Notes: a model not told the origin generated them from the letters alone. Counted from the first letter of the stretch, positions 7,992 through 17,724 are shown. The stretch is 64,000 nt of DNA from Deltaproteobacteria bacterium (GCA_030595125.1 JAUVDV010000002.1:1-64000); one strand, 5' to 3'. A program made the numbers and translations.

Positions 7992-10868
7992 ATGAAAACG
8001 AGCAACGGCGAGCTGGGCGACACGGAGAAGGCGTCCACCATCACGCTGGATTGCGATTCGGGGGAGCGAAGAGATCCCTCGTTGAATTTCGAGTTGGGCT
8101 CGAAATTTGAAATAGAGGAAGTTATCGGCTGCGGAGGAATGGGGACAGTACTGAGAGTACGTCATAAGGCCCTCGATCAAAAAAGAGCAATCAAAGTGCT
8201 GAATGCCATATACGGGAAAGCCAACCCCAAGGGTTTTGAGCGGCTACGCCGCGAAGCGATGATAGCTTCGGATTTGTCTCATCCAAGCGTTGTCAGAGTC
8301 TTCGACTTCGATGTTACGGAAAGGGGACAACCGTACATCGTTATGGAGTACCTGGAGGGAAGCGATCTGGAGCAGTTATTGAAAGAAAGAGGGAGGCTAA
8401 AGTTAGAGGAGACTGTTCAGATCCTGGCAGGAGCGGCCAACGCTTTGGATGAGGTGCACCAGAGAGGAGTGGTGCACAGAGATCTTAAACCCGCGAACCT
8501 GTTCGTAACAGGGGAACGGATAACCAAGATTCTGGATTTCGGAATCTCACATGTCGATCGTGCGCGGCTACGATTGACCAATCCGGGCGAGCTGATGGGC
8601 ACTCCGATTTACATGGCTCCGGAGCAGTTTCGAGGTGAAGGAGTAGGAGCCTGGAGCGATATCTACGCGCTGGCTGCCGTGGCCTATGAAATGCTTACAG
8701 GGGAACCGGTTTTCAAGGAGGATACCCCCGGGTTGATAATTGCGGCGGTGCTGGAACAGACGCCCAGACCGGCTGGTGAGACAGTACCCGAGTTACCGCT
8801 TCATGTTCAGGATGCCTTGTCACGCGGACTTGCCAAGATTCCCGAAGAGCGACACGGCACCGCATGGGAGTTCATTGGGCATCTGGCGGGGTCGGACCTG
8901 GATACAATGCTCGCGGATTCGAACATATTCATGACTCCGTCGTCAATTCTGGGGCTTGAGACGGGCACTCTGAAACAAAGGGAAAAGACTCTGAGATGGT
9001 TGCCCGGGGGCGGCATCGCCTTGCTTGTCCTTATAGCTGGATTTCTGGGTGCGCAGTTCGACTGGTTTGGGTTAGCGGGAGTAGATCCTCCGCCGACGAT
9101 TATTGTTCGGCAGTTCAGTATCGAAGGTGAGATGTCGAGGAAGGAATGGACGAACCGCGCAATGACGGAGATGCTATCTGCGTATCTTGCTCTGGATGAT
9201 TGTGTCGAGGCAGTTCGGATTGACAAGGAAGATGAGAAGGCGGCGAGAACAGATGCCTCCAGGGCGACGCCGATTTTGGATACGAGTGTCAGGTATGCGG
9301 AAGAGAAATGGGAAATGGATTTCTCCCTCGACGTGAACAATGACGGCATACCGGAATGGCGTTACAGCGGTCACGGGGGTGGTTACGAAGAACTGATCGA
9401 GGAAGCAACATGGAGCTTGCACTTTGATTTTACGGAAGAACGCTACGAACCCAAAAAGAATATTGTAGGAATTCGATGCGATCCCGAAGACCTGGAGTGC
9501 AGAAGATCCAGAATGGCGAGAGCCGCCGTTATCAATCACGGCCTGCTGGCTCGTGTCGACCGCTTGATACAGGTAGCGGAACACTCTGGTGAAGTGGCGA
9601 TCTGGTGGGATCTGTCCCGGCTGATGAAATGTGTCGCGACGACGGCCGCAAGAGATTGCCTGGCAGTCAAAGAGCGTGGTCCGCTCGAAAAGAGCGATGT
9701 GCCTCTGATGTCGGCGCTATGGAAGTTGTTTGGAGATCAAGAGGCACAGCAGTCCGGCATGGAAGAGCTTTGCGCTCTGAAGGAAGCGGACAGGGTCGCT
9801 CGGGGCATAGTCAACCTTCTGCCTTCGAAAATCCCCTGTGCCGACTCAAAGGAAACGACATGTGCCACGCTTGAGACCTTCCTCGACAGGCTGGCGTGCA
9901 TGTCGGATTCAGGTCTCAGGGATGCTCCGGGAATCGCAGCCGAGTACACCAAACAGATCATGGATAAGGATTGGGCCAACAGCGTCTACGCCAACTCATT
10001 TTCCGTGCTCAGAGAGGAATCCGAGGGAAATCGAAAAGCGCACTGGTACGAGAGAATGAGGAATCGGTACGGGACTTCCGAGCGCCTCCTGGCGGAGGGC
10101 TCTTTCATGAGCGCAATGGTCGAACGGAACAGCACCGCTGCGCTGATATGGGCAAGGCGTACGACGGCGCCTGATTGGAGGGAAGGGCTTGCGCTTCAGC
10201 TGGGAGGATGGCTCAGGTCAGGTATTGAGAGATCAGCTCGTGGGGCGGCCGAAATCGCCCTGAAGCGTGGGGAGCTTTCTGAATGGGAGAAACACCTGCT
10301 GATTCGCCCGGCAGTTCAGCCTGTGCTCCTTGCTGGAAGTCAAGTATTGGCGGAGGTCTGGCTCAATGCGATAGACGATGTCGGGATCCGGGAGGAAGCA
10401 ATTACTGCCGCGCGCAAGTTGGTAGAGGCTCTGGCGAAGGGGAATAGGGATATCTGTATTCATGGAGTCGTGCCGGGAAGCACGTTCGAGGTGGAGCAGT
10501 TGTTTTATTGCGAAGACTGGGAACGGTTGGCGGGAACAAGAAGGAGCGGCAATGAAAAGGGGCAGAAGGGACTCGTCAGTCGATACTATGTCGCCCAGGC
10601 GCTGTTGAAGACCGGGTGCCATGACGACGCCATGCAAGAGTTCACGAGACTCGAATCGGATCCGATGGCACGGGCGCTTCTGCCCCTGTCAGCTTTGTAC
10701 GCGGTGGAGAGAATCAGTCATATTGAGCGTGAGCACGGGAACAAGAAGAGAGGTTGCGAGAGGCTGGTTGAGTTTCTGTCATTGTGGGATGGCCTAGATG
10801 TTCCCCTCGAAAACTACATGGAAGCGCGAGATAGCTTGGAAGCTTGCAGCCCGTGCCTCTCGCAATAG
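7992..10868 (+). CDS. Membrane Ser/Thr protein kinase with large C-terminal domain
   Basis: A 958-residue Hanks-type kinase. The Gly-rich loop is G46-x-G-G-M-G, the ATP Lys is K68 (RAIKVL), the catalytic loop is HRDLKPAN (H162-N169) and DFG is at 182-184, followed by APE; all catalytic residues are present. A single transmembrane helix lies near 337-358. About 600 residues follow, presumably periplasmic, with a Ca-binding-like D-x-N-x-D-G motif and a long helical, Cys-containing region without a recognised domain. It lies directly behind the degenerate-receiver regulator, which may be its target or partner; that link is inference from position. Confidence 0.85.
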   Translation: MKTSNGELGDTEKASTITLDCDSGERRDPSLNFELGSKFEIEEVIGCGGMGTVLRVRHKALDQKRAIKVLNAIYGKANPKGFERLRREAMIASDLSHPSVVRVFDFDVTERGQPYIVMEYLEGSDLEQLLKERGRLKLEETVQILAGAANALDEVHQRGVVHRDLKPANLFVTGERITKILDFGISHVDRARLRLTNPGELMGTPIYMAPEQFRGEGVGAWSDIYALAAVAYEMLTGEPVFKEDTPGLIIAAVLEQTPRPAGETVPELPLHVQDALSRGLAKIPEERHGTAWEFIGHLAGSDLDTMLADSNIFMTPSSILGLETGTLKQREKTLRWLPGGGIALLVLIAGFLGAQFDWFGLAGVDPPPTIIVRQFSIEGEMSRKEWTNRAMTEMLSAYLALDDCVEAVRIDKEDEKAARTDASRATPILDTSVRYAEEKWEMDFSLDVNNDGIPEWRYSGHGGGYEELIEEATWSLHFDFTEERYEPKKNIVGIRCDPEDLECRRSRMARAAVINHGLLARVDRLIQVAEHSGEVAIWWDLSRLMKCVATTAARDCLAVKERGPLEKSDVPLMSALWKLFGDQEAQQSGMEELCALKEADRVARGIVNLLPSKIPCADSKETTCATLETFLDRLACMSDSGLRDAPGIAAEYTKQIMDKDWANSVYANSFSVLREESEGNRKAHWYERMRNRYGTSERLLAEGSFMSAMVERNSTAALIWARRTTAPDWREGLALQLGGWLRSGIERSARGAAEIALKRGELSEWEKHLLIRPAVQPVLLAGSQVLAEVWLNAIDDVGIREEAITAARKLVEALAKGNRDICIHGVVPGSTFEVEQLFYCEDWERLAGTRRSGNEKGQKGLVSRYYVAQALLKTGCHDDAMQEFTRLESDPMARALLPLSALYAVERISHIEREHGNKKRGCERLVEFLSLWDGLDVPLENYMEARDSLEACSPCLSQ

Positions 10869-11019
10869 AAATCTTGCATAACTGCCACATTGCTGTTTCG
10901 AAAACGTAAAGAAAACAATTCAGAATCTCGTGGTGGAGAGTGAGATGGAACACGAGATTCCTATCGTTGAATCGGACAAGCAGCGACCTTCATATAAATG
11001 TCGAATCTTTGCGTTTCAA

Positions 11020-11064
11020 CTGTTGCTTGGTCGTAACGGCAACGCAACCCGGCATGCGCACAAT
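11020..11064 (+). promoter_or_regulatory. Putative Pho box upstream of beta-helix lipoprotein
   Basis: Half-sites GTTGC (11022), GTAAC (11033) and GCAAC (11044) are spaced 11 bp. A -10-like CACAAT (11059-11064) lies at the same 15-bp offset seen at the pst and porin promoters, and the array ends 57 bp before the ATG, as for the porin. The central site is good and the flanking ones are degenerate. Confidence 0.45.
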
Positions 11065-11105
11065 GGTCTCAAAGGGTTTCGCAAAAGATTTCGTAAAAAA
11101 GGAGA

Positions 11106-12557
11106 ATGAAGATGAAAAAGGAAAGATTTTTATTGATTGTGATTTCGTTACTGCTGGCTGTTGCAGCGCCTTTTGTCGGTTGCAGCGACGATGACGATGA
11201 CGCCGACGGAGGCACAGACACGGACACAGACGCGGACACAGACGCGGACACAGACACAGACGCAGACACCGATTCGGATGTCTCATGTCCCGACAACTCG
11301 AATGTCACCGAAGGTGAGCTGGACGGACCGGACGGCACAAAGACCGTGTGTATCATCGGTGCCGCGGAGTACACCGATGACATGACCTGGGGCGCCAACA
11401 ACTATTACTGGTTGGAAGGCGGCGTATTCATCGGGGACGGTACCGGCAGTGCTACCCTGACGATAAACCCCGGTACGGTCATTTTCGGCGGTACTACGGA
11501 AACGAGTTTCCTTTCCGTTCAGAGGAACTCAAAGATAGACGCTCAGGGTTCGGCCACAGATCCTATCGTCTTCACATCTGGAAAAGCCGTGGGAACCAGA
11601 GCTCGTGGGGACTGGGGCGGCCTGGTGATCAACGGCAACGCCAGTCTCAACAGTGGCGAAGAGGCCATGGGTGAAGGTGACACCGGCTGGTATGGTGGCA
11701 CCGATGACAGTGACAACAGCGGTGTTCTCAGCTACGTGCGCGTTGAGTTTGCCGGCAAGCAACTCGGCGTTGACAACGAGCTCAACGGGATCGCCTTCGG
11801 GGGTGTCGGAAGCGGCACGACCATCGACCATGTTCACGTTCACATGGGACAGGACGACGGCATCGAGTTCTTCGGCGGGACGGCCAACTTCAAGTACGCG
11901 ATCACTACCGGCATCGGCGACGACAACCTCGACTGGACCGACGGCTGGAGGGGCAAGGGTCAGTTCTTCGTGTGCCAGCAGTACGATGACGAATCGGATC
12001 AGGGGATCGAGGCCGACAACAACGGTGACGCCAACAGCGCCACGCCTTATTCTCAGCCGACTCTATCCAATATCACGCTGGTGGGGGTTCCGAGTTCGGA
12101 CGCTTCGGACATAGGCATGCTGCTTCGGGAAGGCACGAAGGGCGACATCTCCAACGTGATCGTGACCGGTTTCAACGATGCATGTCTGAATATCGATCAT
12201 GATCAGACCTGGGACAACGCGGGTGATGGGAGCCTCGATCTCAATTACACGATCCTCGATTGCGCGACCAGCTTCAAGGATAACAGCGCGGAGGACGATC
12301 CCACGGGCGCCGATCTGCCCGGGTTCTTCAACGGTGGCACTTCCAACCAGACCGCAGACGCGATGCTCGAGGACGAGTTGAACACCACGAGTCCCAACTT
12401 TGCGCCGGCCGGCGGATCACCGGCCCTCGGTGCGGGCAGTGCGCCTTCGGACAGCTTCTTCGATGACGCAGACTTCATCGGCGCCATCGGCCCCGATGAC
12501 AACTGGGTAGCTCAGGGCATCTCGGACGGCTGGATAAATGTAGACGAAATCAACTAG
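11106..12557 (+). CDS. Beta-helix-like lipoprotein with Asp-Thr linker, first gene of TonB locus
   Basis: A 483-residue lipoprotein. The signal ends at lipobox FVGC, followed by an acidic linker of DDDDD and alternating Asp-Thr/Asp-Ala (about 27-58). The mature part has repeated short strands with the look of a right-handed parallel beta-helix: GGLVINGNA, DNSGVLSYVRVEFAG, then a block with conserved HVHMGQDDGIEFFGG. Proteins of this look are often found beside TonB receptors. Here it precedes the TonB operon by 89 bp and has its own putative Pho box, so a surface role in substrate capture is a reasonable but untested guess. The start is supported by AAGGAGA directly upstream. Confidence 0.78.
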   Translation: MKMKKERFLLIVISLLLAVAAPFVGCSDDDDDADGGTDTDTDADTDADTDTDADTDSDVSCPDNSNVTEGELDGPDGTKTVCIIGAAEYTDDMTWGANNYYWLEGGVFIGDGTGSATLTINPGTVIFGGTTETSFLSVQRNSKIDAQGSATDPIVFTSGKAVGTRARGDWGGLVINGNASLNSGEEAMGEGDTGWYGGTDDSDNSGVLSYVRVEFAGKQLGVDNELNGIAFGGVGSGTTIDHVHVHMGQDDGIEFFGGTANFKYAITTGIGDDNLDWTDGWRGKGQFFVCQQYDDESDQGIEADNNGDANSATPYSQPTLSNITLVGVPSSDASDIGMLLREGTKGDISNVIVTGFNDACLNIDHDQTWDNAGDGSLDLNYTILDCATSFKDNSAEDDPTGADLPGFFNGGTSNQTADAMLEDELNTTSPNFAPAGGSPALGAGSAPSDSFFDDADFIGAIGPDDNWVAQGISDGWINVDEIN

Positions 12558-12582
12558 CGAACCGGTAACAACGGCAGGGGGA

Positions 12583-12608
12583 GCCGGCGTTGGGATTTCA
12601 GCGTCGGT
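12583..12608 (+). promoter_or_regulatory. Intercistronic stem-loop before the TonB operon
   Basis: CCGGCGTTG (12584-12592) can pair with CAGCGTCGG (12599-12607) around a 6-nt loop, giving nine pairs including two G-U. No T-run follows, so it is not a classic terminator. It sits between the lipoprotein stop and the DUF3450 start and could tune read-through or protect mRNA. Confidence 0.4.
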
Positions 12609-12646
12609 TCCTCTACGTGCGCAAGGTGTGTTTGGTGAAAAGCATT

Positions 12647-13429
12647 ATGAAAAAGGACGGGGTTATTGTCTTTCTTGTGGTCGTTGCCGCCGCGGTGTCT
12701 GCTCTGTTCAACAGTGCTGTGGAAGCGGCGACTGACCACGAATCGATGGCAAAACGCATGGCCAAAATGCGTGGGGACGTGGAGGATCTGACGGCGGATG
12801 TCGATGCCGCCAAGGAGGAACTGACCGCCAGGTTGCGTTCCTATTCCGCCCAGAAAGCCGATCTTGAAATGGAGATCCAGCGCGCCCAGATGGTCCTCAG
12901 GCAGTTGGGGGAGGCAAAGGAGAAACGCGCTTTGGAAGTTGGGAAGGACGCAAAGAGGGACGACGCGATACGCCCGGCGGTTCTCTCGTCTATGGGCCTG
13001 ATCAGGAATACGAGCCTTGCGGGGCTTCCGTTCAAGCTGGAGGAGAGAAAGGCGGATTTCGATCGCCTGATCAGGCAGATGGACGAAGGAATCTTGAGGC
13101 CGACGGATGCGGTCGGAAGATTGTGGGACAGGGTGGAGGACGAGCTGAGGCTCTCGAGGGAGAACGGTCTCTACCGGCAGGTCATCGATCTGGACGGAGA
13201 AGAGATGCTGGTCGATATCGCCCGCATCGGAATGATGATGATGTTCTACAAGACTCGCGACGGCCGGGTGGGCAGGACTGCCGGTAAGAGGGGGAGCTGG
13301 AAGTTTGTTCAGATCCGGCACAAGGAGGAGAAGGAGAGGGTGTGGAGTCTGTTCGATTCCTTCAAGAAACAGATAAGGGTCGGTTTCTTCATCCTGCCGG
13401 GGGCTTTGCCGAGTGGTGGCGCGAGATGA
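12647..13429 (+). CDS. DUF3450 family periplasmic protein of TonB operon
   Basis: A 260-residue protein with a cleavable signal peptide (cut after about SAVEA), a long coiled coil (residues 30-110) and a C-terminal region with the IGMMMMFYKTRDG and GSWKF elements typical of DUF3450 proteins. In Vibrio and Shewanella, DUF3450 genes lead operons with TtpC, ExbB, ExbD, TonB and a TPR protein, exactly the order here. Its molecular job is not established; a periplasmic scaffold for the energising complex is plausible. The frame extends to a TTG at 12590; the ATG at 12647 gives a proper signal peptide. The stop overlaps the next start (ATGA). Confidence 0.8.
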   Translation: MKKDGVIVFLVVVAAAVSALFNSAVEAATDHESMAKRMAKMRGDVEDLTADVDAAKEELTARLRSYSAQKADLEMEIQRAQMVLRQLGEAKEKRALEVGKDAKRDDAIRPAVLSSMGLIRNTSLAGLPFKLEERKADFDRLIRQMDEGILRPTDAVGRLWDRVEDELRLSRENGLYRQVIDLDGEEMLVDIARIGMMMMFYKTRDGRVGRTAGKRGSWKFVQIRHKEEKERVWSLFDSFKKQIRVGFFILPGALPSGGAR

Positions 13430-14856
13430 AAACAGGAATAGCGGTATTGGTGGGTTGCTTCGCGACTGTGGCCCTCGTTCCGTCGGTGAGGGCCGACGGG
13501 CTGGAGAAGGCATACAAGAAGGAGTTCGCGTTTCTTGAAGAGGAGAAGAGGGCCCTGGAGGCAAGGCTGGCCGAGATGGTGGAGGACGCCGCTCGACGCA
13601 CCTCCGAAGCGAAGGCCGAGGTGGAGCGTTTGCAATACCATCTTCTGACCCTGAGAAACCAGGCGGATGACCTGGAAACGGATATCCAGGAAATCGAGCG
13701 AGAGAGCGGCGATGGTGAGGAGCGGGGCGATTTATTGATGGAGACTATGAGCCGTGCGGTCGACACTCTGAGGGGGTACGGCTACGATCTGGCGCAGCCA
13801 TCGGATGTTTCGGAGGTACAGGCAACGCAGATCGAGAATCTCTTTCGAACGGCGGCGTTGACAATAGAGAAGGGCGGCGAGGTCCGGACGGAGGAGGGGG
13901 AGTTCTTCCTCGATGATGGCGCCAAGACAAAGGGGAAGGTCACCTGGGTAGGAAGGATTGCCGCTTACGGATTGTCCGACGACGGAGGGGGAGCGCTCGT
14001 GCCGGCCGGGGGAGGTCGCCTCAAGCTCTGGCACGAGCCGGCCCTTCAAACCGCCAGGGATGTTGTCGGCGGTCACAATCCATCGGCTCTTTCCATATTC
14101 CTCTTTGAGGCGCTGGACAAGAGCATCGAGCGCAAGGCCGACAAGACAGCGCTGGAGGTGATCAAGAGCGGCGGGGTCATCGCATGGGTCATCGTTTGCC
14201 TGGGAGCAGTGGCGATACTGATGATAGTTGCGCGGGTATTCATCCTCGCCCGGGCCGGAAGCAGAACCGACAAGTTGGTCGAGCGTGTGGGTGCCCTGAT
14301 TGACCAGGGGTCTCTGGAGGAAGCTCTCGCACATTGCAAGAAGGCCAAGGGGGCTGCTTCCCGGGTGTTGACGGCCACCATCAGGAATCTGAAAAGAGAT
14401 CGGGAGTATCTGGAGGACATCATCTCCGAGGCGATTCTCCACGAGACTCCGACGGTCGAGAGGTTTGGCGCCACGATCCTTGTGGTGGCGGCGGTGGCGC
14501 CCTTGCTTGGTCTTCTGGGGACCGTCACGGGAATGATCTCGACGTTCGATGTGATAACGGAGTTCGGCACAGGTGATCCGAAGATGCTATCCGGCGGCAT
14601 CTCCGAGGCGCTGGTAACCACCGAACTTGGTCTTGTCGTGGCTATTCCGACGCTGTTGATCGGAACGCTGCTGTCCGGCGGTGCGAACAGTATTCTCGAG
14701 GGGATGGAGCGGGCCGCGCTGCAGATCATGAACCGGGCGGATGCCTCACGTGCCGGCAAGAAGAGACCGGATACGAGTACGAGTAAGCGCAAGGAAGCGC
14801 AAGAAGGGCGTGGCGGAGAGCAGCTCAAGGCCGAGCCGGAGGGGGCGCCGGCATGA
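13426..14856 (+). CDS. TtpC-like MotA/TolQ/ExbB proton-channel protein with periplasmic extension
   Basis: A 476-residue protein: signal-like N-terminus, about 220 residues of periplasmic coiled coil (EEEKRALEARLAEM), then a transmembrane helix near 250 (WVIVCLGAVAILMIVA) and a MotA/TolQ/ExbB channel domain with the characteristic VAAVAPLLGLLGTVTGMI segment and a late TTELGLVVAIPTLLIGTLL helix. This fusion of an extended N-terminus to ExbB is the TtpC architecture required by Vibrio TonB2 systems. It overlaps both neighbours by 4 bp (ATGA), so it is translationally coupled. The Lys/Glu-rich C-terminal tail is cytoplasmic. Confidence 0.88.
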   Translation: MKTGIAVLVGCFATVALVPSVRADGLEKAYKKEFAFLEEEKRALEARLAEMVEDAARRTSEAKAEVERLQYHLLTLRNQADDLETDIQEIERESGDGEERGDLLMETMSRAVDTLRGYGYDLAQPSDVSEVQATQIENLFRTAALTIEKGGEVRTEEGEFFLDDGAKTKGKVTWVGRIAAYGLSDDGGGALVPAGGGRLKLWHEPALQTARDVVGGHNPSALSIFLFEALDKSIERKADKTALEVIKSGGVIAWVIVCLGAVAILMIVARVFILARAGSRTDKLVERVGALIDQGSLEEALAHCKKAKGAASRVLTATIRNLKRDREYLEDIISEAILHETPTVERFGATILVVAAVAPLLGLLGTVTGMISTFDVITEFGTGDPKMLSGGISEALVTTELGLVVAIPTLLIGTLLSGGANSILEGMERAALQIMNRADASRAGKKRPDTSTSKRKEAQEGRGGEQLKAEPEGAPA

Positions 14857-15470
14857 GTGAAGGCGTGGATATCGGGTACGTCGATCAGTTGTTCGCATAC
14901 CTTGGAAGCGGGGGAACCGTGATGGTTCCGTTGGTTATACTGGCGATGGTCCTGTGGTTCGGGATCGGATGGCGGCTCCACACCCTGAGACGTGGAAACA
15001 GACGCAGCGTGAGGGTTCTGGTGGAGAAGTACCGGGCCGGGTACGCGCGAAGGCCGAGGGGGATCATCGACTCTGTGGTGGTCAAGGGATTGAAGGTGCT
15101 CGACGAGAGTCTTCCTTACCTCAGGCGTCGACTGGACGACGCCCTTTATGACGATGTGCTGGAGATGACCAGGTTCTCGATGACGGTCCGCGGGATCGTG
15201 GCGGCTGCTCCCCTCCTGGGGCTCCTGGGAACGGTCGCCGGGATGATCGAAACCTTCGACTCCCTGGGAGACATGTCCCTCTTCAGTCAGTCGGGCGGAA
15301 TAGCGGGAGGCATCTCGCTGGCACTATTCACCACCCAGATGGGTCTGGCTGTGGCGATTCCAGGGCTTCTTGTGGGCCGGGTGCTGGAGCACCGGCAGCG
15401 CGCTTTTGAAGCGGAGATAGAGAAGCTCAAGGACATCCTGTGTTCCTGGGGTGATGGAGCGAAAGCATGA
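14853..15470 (+). CDS. exbB: ExbB-family proton channel subunit
   Basis: A 205-residue MotA/TolQ/ExbB protein without the long N-terminal extension. A transmembrane helix lies near 20-42 (TVMVPLVILAMVLWFGIG), and the paired C-terminal helices contain AAAPLLGLLGTVAGMIETF and TTQMGLAVAIPGLLVG. With ExbD it forms the inner-membrane proton channel that energises TonB. The start overlaps the TtpC-like stop and its own stop overlaps exbD (ATGA both times), supporting fixed stoichiometry. Confidence 0.9.
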   Translation: MSEGVDIGYVDQLFAYLGSGGTVMVPLVILAMVLWFGIGWRLHTLRRGNRRSVRVLVEKYRAGYARRPRGIIDSVVVKGLKVLDESLPYLRRRLDDALYDDVLEMTRFSMTVRGIVAAAPLLGLLGTVAGMIETFDSLGDMSLFSQSGGIAGGISLALFTTQMGLAVAIPGLLVGRVLEHRQRAFEAEIEKLKDILCSWGDGAKA

Positions 15471-15871
15471 GGTATTTGAGAAAGAGAGATGTTTCGTCCG
15501 GGGTGGATATCTCCCCCCTGATCGACATGGTGTTCATATTGCTGATCTTCTTCATGGTCTCCACGACATTCGTGAAGGATATGAAACTGGATATCGAGAG
15601 GCCGGGCGCCGCGAGTTCGGAGCGAGCCTCCACCAAGGCAATCCGCGTTCACCTGGAACGCTCCGGCAACCTCTACCTTGAGGGTCAGCCGGTGAAGCCG
15701 TGGATGTTGCAGAGTCGGATAAGGGATCTGTTGAAGGGCGGGGCCTCTGGGCAGGTTCTCGTGGTCACGGACCGGCTGGTCTCGGCCGAGAAGCTGGTCG
15801 ACGTAGTGGACCAGTGTCGGCTCGGAGGGGCTACGGATGTTGGTGTGGCTACCGAGAAAGAAGCCGGTTGA
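15467..15871 (+). CDS. exbD: ExbD/TolR biopolymer transport protein
   Basis: A 134-residue protein with one transmembrane helix directly after the diagnostic VDISPLIDMVFILLIFFMV segment, whose Asp (in PLIDMVF) is the conserved proton-path residue of ExbD/TolR, followed by the periplasmic domain. It overlaps exbB by 4 bp and precedes tonB by 11 bp. Confidence 0.92.
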   Translation: MRYLRKRDVSSGVDISPLIDMVFILLIFFMVSTTFVKDMKLDIERPGAASSERASTKAIRVHLERSGNLYLEGQPVKPWMLQSRIRDLLKGGASGQVLVVTDRLVSAEKLVDVVDQCRLGGATDVGVATEKEAG

Positions 15872-15882
15872 GGAACGCTGAT

Positions 15883-16545
15883 ATGGCGCCGGCATCGCTA
15901 TTCTCACGCAAGGTCGCTCGTCTGATGGTTGCTTTTGCGACCATGTTGGGTGGGTGCGCGCTCGTGCTCTTTCTCCTGCTATTGATGAACTCGCAAAATC
16001 AGCCGCCCCCCAAGGAAGACATTTCCCGGCAGGGGATGGAGGTGGTTGCGGCGAAGAAGAAGCCCAAAAGGAAGAAGAAGCCAAAGCCGCGACCCAGGAA
16101 AAAAGTGACCAGGAGATCATCCAGGCCCGCCCCGGTTCCACAACTGGCCACCGCCCTTTCCGGTATGAGCTTCGGGTTGCCCCAGATGTCGGGGATGGAT
16201 CTGAGCAGCGCAACCGACAAGGTCCTCGGAAATGACACGATCTCGGATACGGTGATGAACGCCGCCACCGTGGACGTGAAACCGAGACCACTCGCGCAAG
16301 CAAGGCCCGTCTATCCGTCGAGAGCTCGGTCGAACAACGTCGAGGGCTATGTGGTCCTCAATATGCTCATCGGCAAGGACGGGCGGGTCAGCCGAGTCAA
16401 GTTGATCGAGTCCGAGCCCCCGGGAGTATTCGACGATGCTGTCATGTCGGTGGCTCAGACGTGGCAATTCGAGCCCGCCCTGTATCAGGGACAACCGGTG
16501 GCGATGCGCGCGACCCAGCGTATTCCCTTCAAGCTGGGAAACTGA
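15883..16545 (+). CDS. tonB: TonB energy transducer
   Basis: A 220-residue protein: short cytoplasmic N-terminus, transmembrane helix (about 15-35), a Lys/Pro/Arg-rich stretch (KKKPKRKKKPKPRPRKK), a linker, and a canonical TonB C-terminal domain (PVYPSRARSNNVEGYVVL, then DGRVSRVKLIES and W-QFEPA). The Pro-Lys segment is short, implying a narrow reach compared with E. coli TonB. The start is ATG with GAGG upstream; the longer open frame overlaps exbD and is rejected. It is the likely partner of the receptor encoded two genes downstream. Confidence 0.9.
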   Translation: MAPASLFSRKVARLMVAFATMLGGCALVLFLLLLMNSQNQPPPKEDISRQGMEVVAAKKKPKRKKKPKPRPRKKVTRRSSRPAPVPQLATALSGMSFGLPQMSGMDLSSATDKVLGNDTISDTVMNAATVDVKPRPLAQARPVYPSRARSNNVEGYVVLNMLIGKDGRVSRVKLIESEPPGVFDDAVMSVAQTWQFEPALYQGQPVAMRATQRIPFKLGN

Positions 16546-16548
16546 GTG

Positions 16549-17724
16549 ATGCGGCGTCTGCGCACGATGCTATGGGTGGCGGTGGTCTTCATCGGCGTGG
16601 AGTGTGTCGCGTTCGGGGCTCCGCAGCACAAGAAGGAAAAGGAGCCGGAGGTGGATCACCTGGCCCTCGCCTCCTTGATGTTGAAAGACGGGCATTACGA
16701 TCGGGCGGCGACGGTGCTGTCCGAAATCGTGCGCAAGGAGCAAGGGGAGGATTTCGACCTCCCCAGATATTACATGATCTTCGGCCTCGTTCAGCTGGAG
16801 AGGCATGAGCACGGGGCGGCGAAGAAGTCGTTCGAGAAATCGATAGAGGCGGGGCAGACCGAGCCCGTGGTTCATGTTTTCCTCGCCCAGGCGCTGTTTG
16901 GTCTCCAGGACTACGCCGGGGTGGTGGAGGAACTGGACAGAGCGAAGGGGGCTGCGGAAGATCTGCCCGGCGCATTCATGATACGCGCCCAGGCCCATTA
17001 CAAGATGGATGACAGGCCGGTGGCCTTCAGGGCGTTGGAGAGGGGCCTGAAGCGACACCCCGGCGATCTGGAATTGCTGCGTTTCCGGGTGCTTCTGCTG
17101 GTCGACATGGAGCTCTTCCAGCAAGCCGTGGTGGAAGGTAGAGCATACCTCGACCGAGAGGAAGTGAAGAGAGAGGACTACGCGGTAGTCTGCGAAGCCT
17201 TCATCAAGGGAGGGGATCCGGACAGTGCGGTGTTGCTGCTGGAGGAGGCCAGACTCCGGTACGTCGAGGATGTCGATATCGCTCTTCAGCTTGCACGCGC
17301 TTACCTGAAAATGGGGAGGATCCTGACCGCGGCGAGGCTCTTTCACAGTGTGGCCAGGGCGGATGTCGGGATGGTGCTGGATGCCGCCGAGCTGTATCGT
17401 CGCGCGGGGAAACTCTCCATGGCCCTCTCCCTGAACGCCGACGTGGCCGCACAGGATGCAAAGGTGCGCCAGCGGCTGGGTATCCTCATCGAGATGGGGC
17501 GCTTCGAGGAGGCGGCGGCTCTCGAACCCAGGCTTACCCGGTTGGGTCTCCTTGAGGAGAACTCGGTCAGGTACGCGCTTGCGTTTGCCCTGTTCAAGAC
17601 GGGGAGATTCGACAGGGTGGAGAGGCACCTCGAACTCATTCGGGATCCAGCCCTGTTCGAGAAGGCGGTGGAGCTGAGGCGGGCAATGGATCTGTGCCGG
17701 GCTTCGGGATGGGAGTGCGAGTGA
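16549..17724 (+). CDS. TPR-repeat periplasmic protein of TonB operon
   Basis: A 391-residue protein with a signal peptide (cut after about AFGA) and tetratricopeptide-type helical pairs throughout, such as LASLMLKDGHYDRAATVLSE and VVEELDRAKGAAEDLPGA. TPR proteins close DUF3450/TtpC/ExbBD/TonB operons in Vibrio-type TonB2 systems, where they are thought to help transport. A GTG three bases upstream (16546) is an alternative start. The stop overlaps the receptor start (ATGA at 17724). Confidence 0.82.
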   Translation: MRRLRTMLWVAVVFIGVECVAFGAPQHKKEKEPEVDHLALASLMLKDGHYDRAATVLSEIVRKEQGEDFDLPRYYMIFGLVQLERHEHGAAKKSFEKSIEAGQTEPVVHVFLAQALFGLQDYAGVVEELDRAKGAAEDLPGAFMIRAQAHYKMDDRPVAFRALERGLKRHPGDLELLRFRVLLLVDMELFQQAVVEGRAYLDREEVKREDYAVVCEAFIKGGDPDSAVLLLEEARLRYVEDVDIALQLARAYLKMGRILTAARLFHSVARADVGMVLDAAELYRRAGKLSMALSLNADVAAQDAKVRQRLGILIEMGRFEEAAALEPRLTRLGLLEENSVRYALAFALFKTGRFDRVERHLELIRDPALFEKAVELRRAMDLCRASGWECE

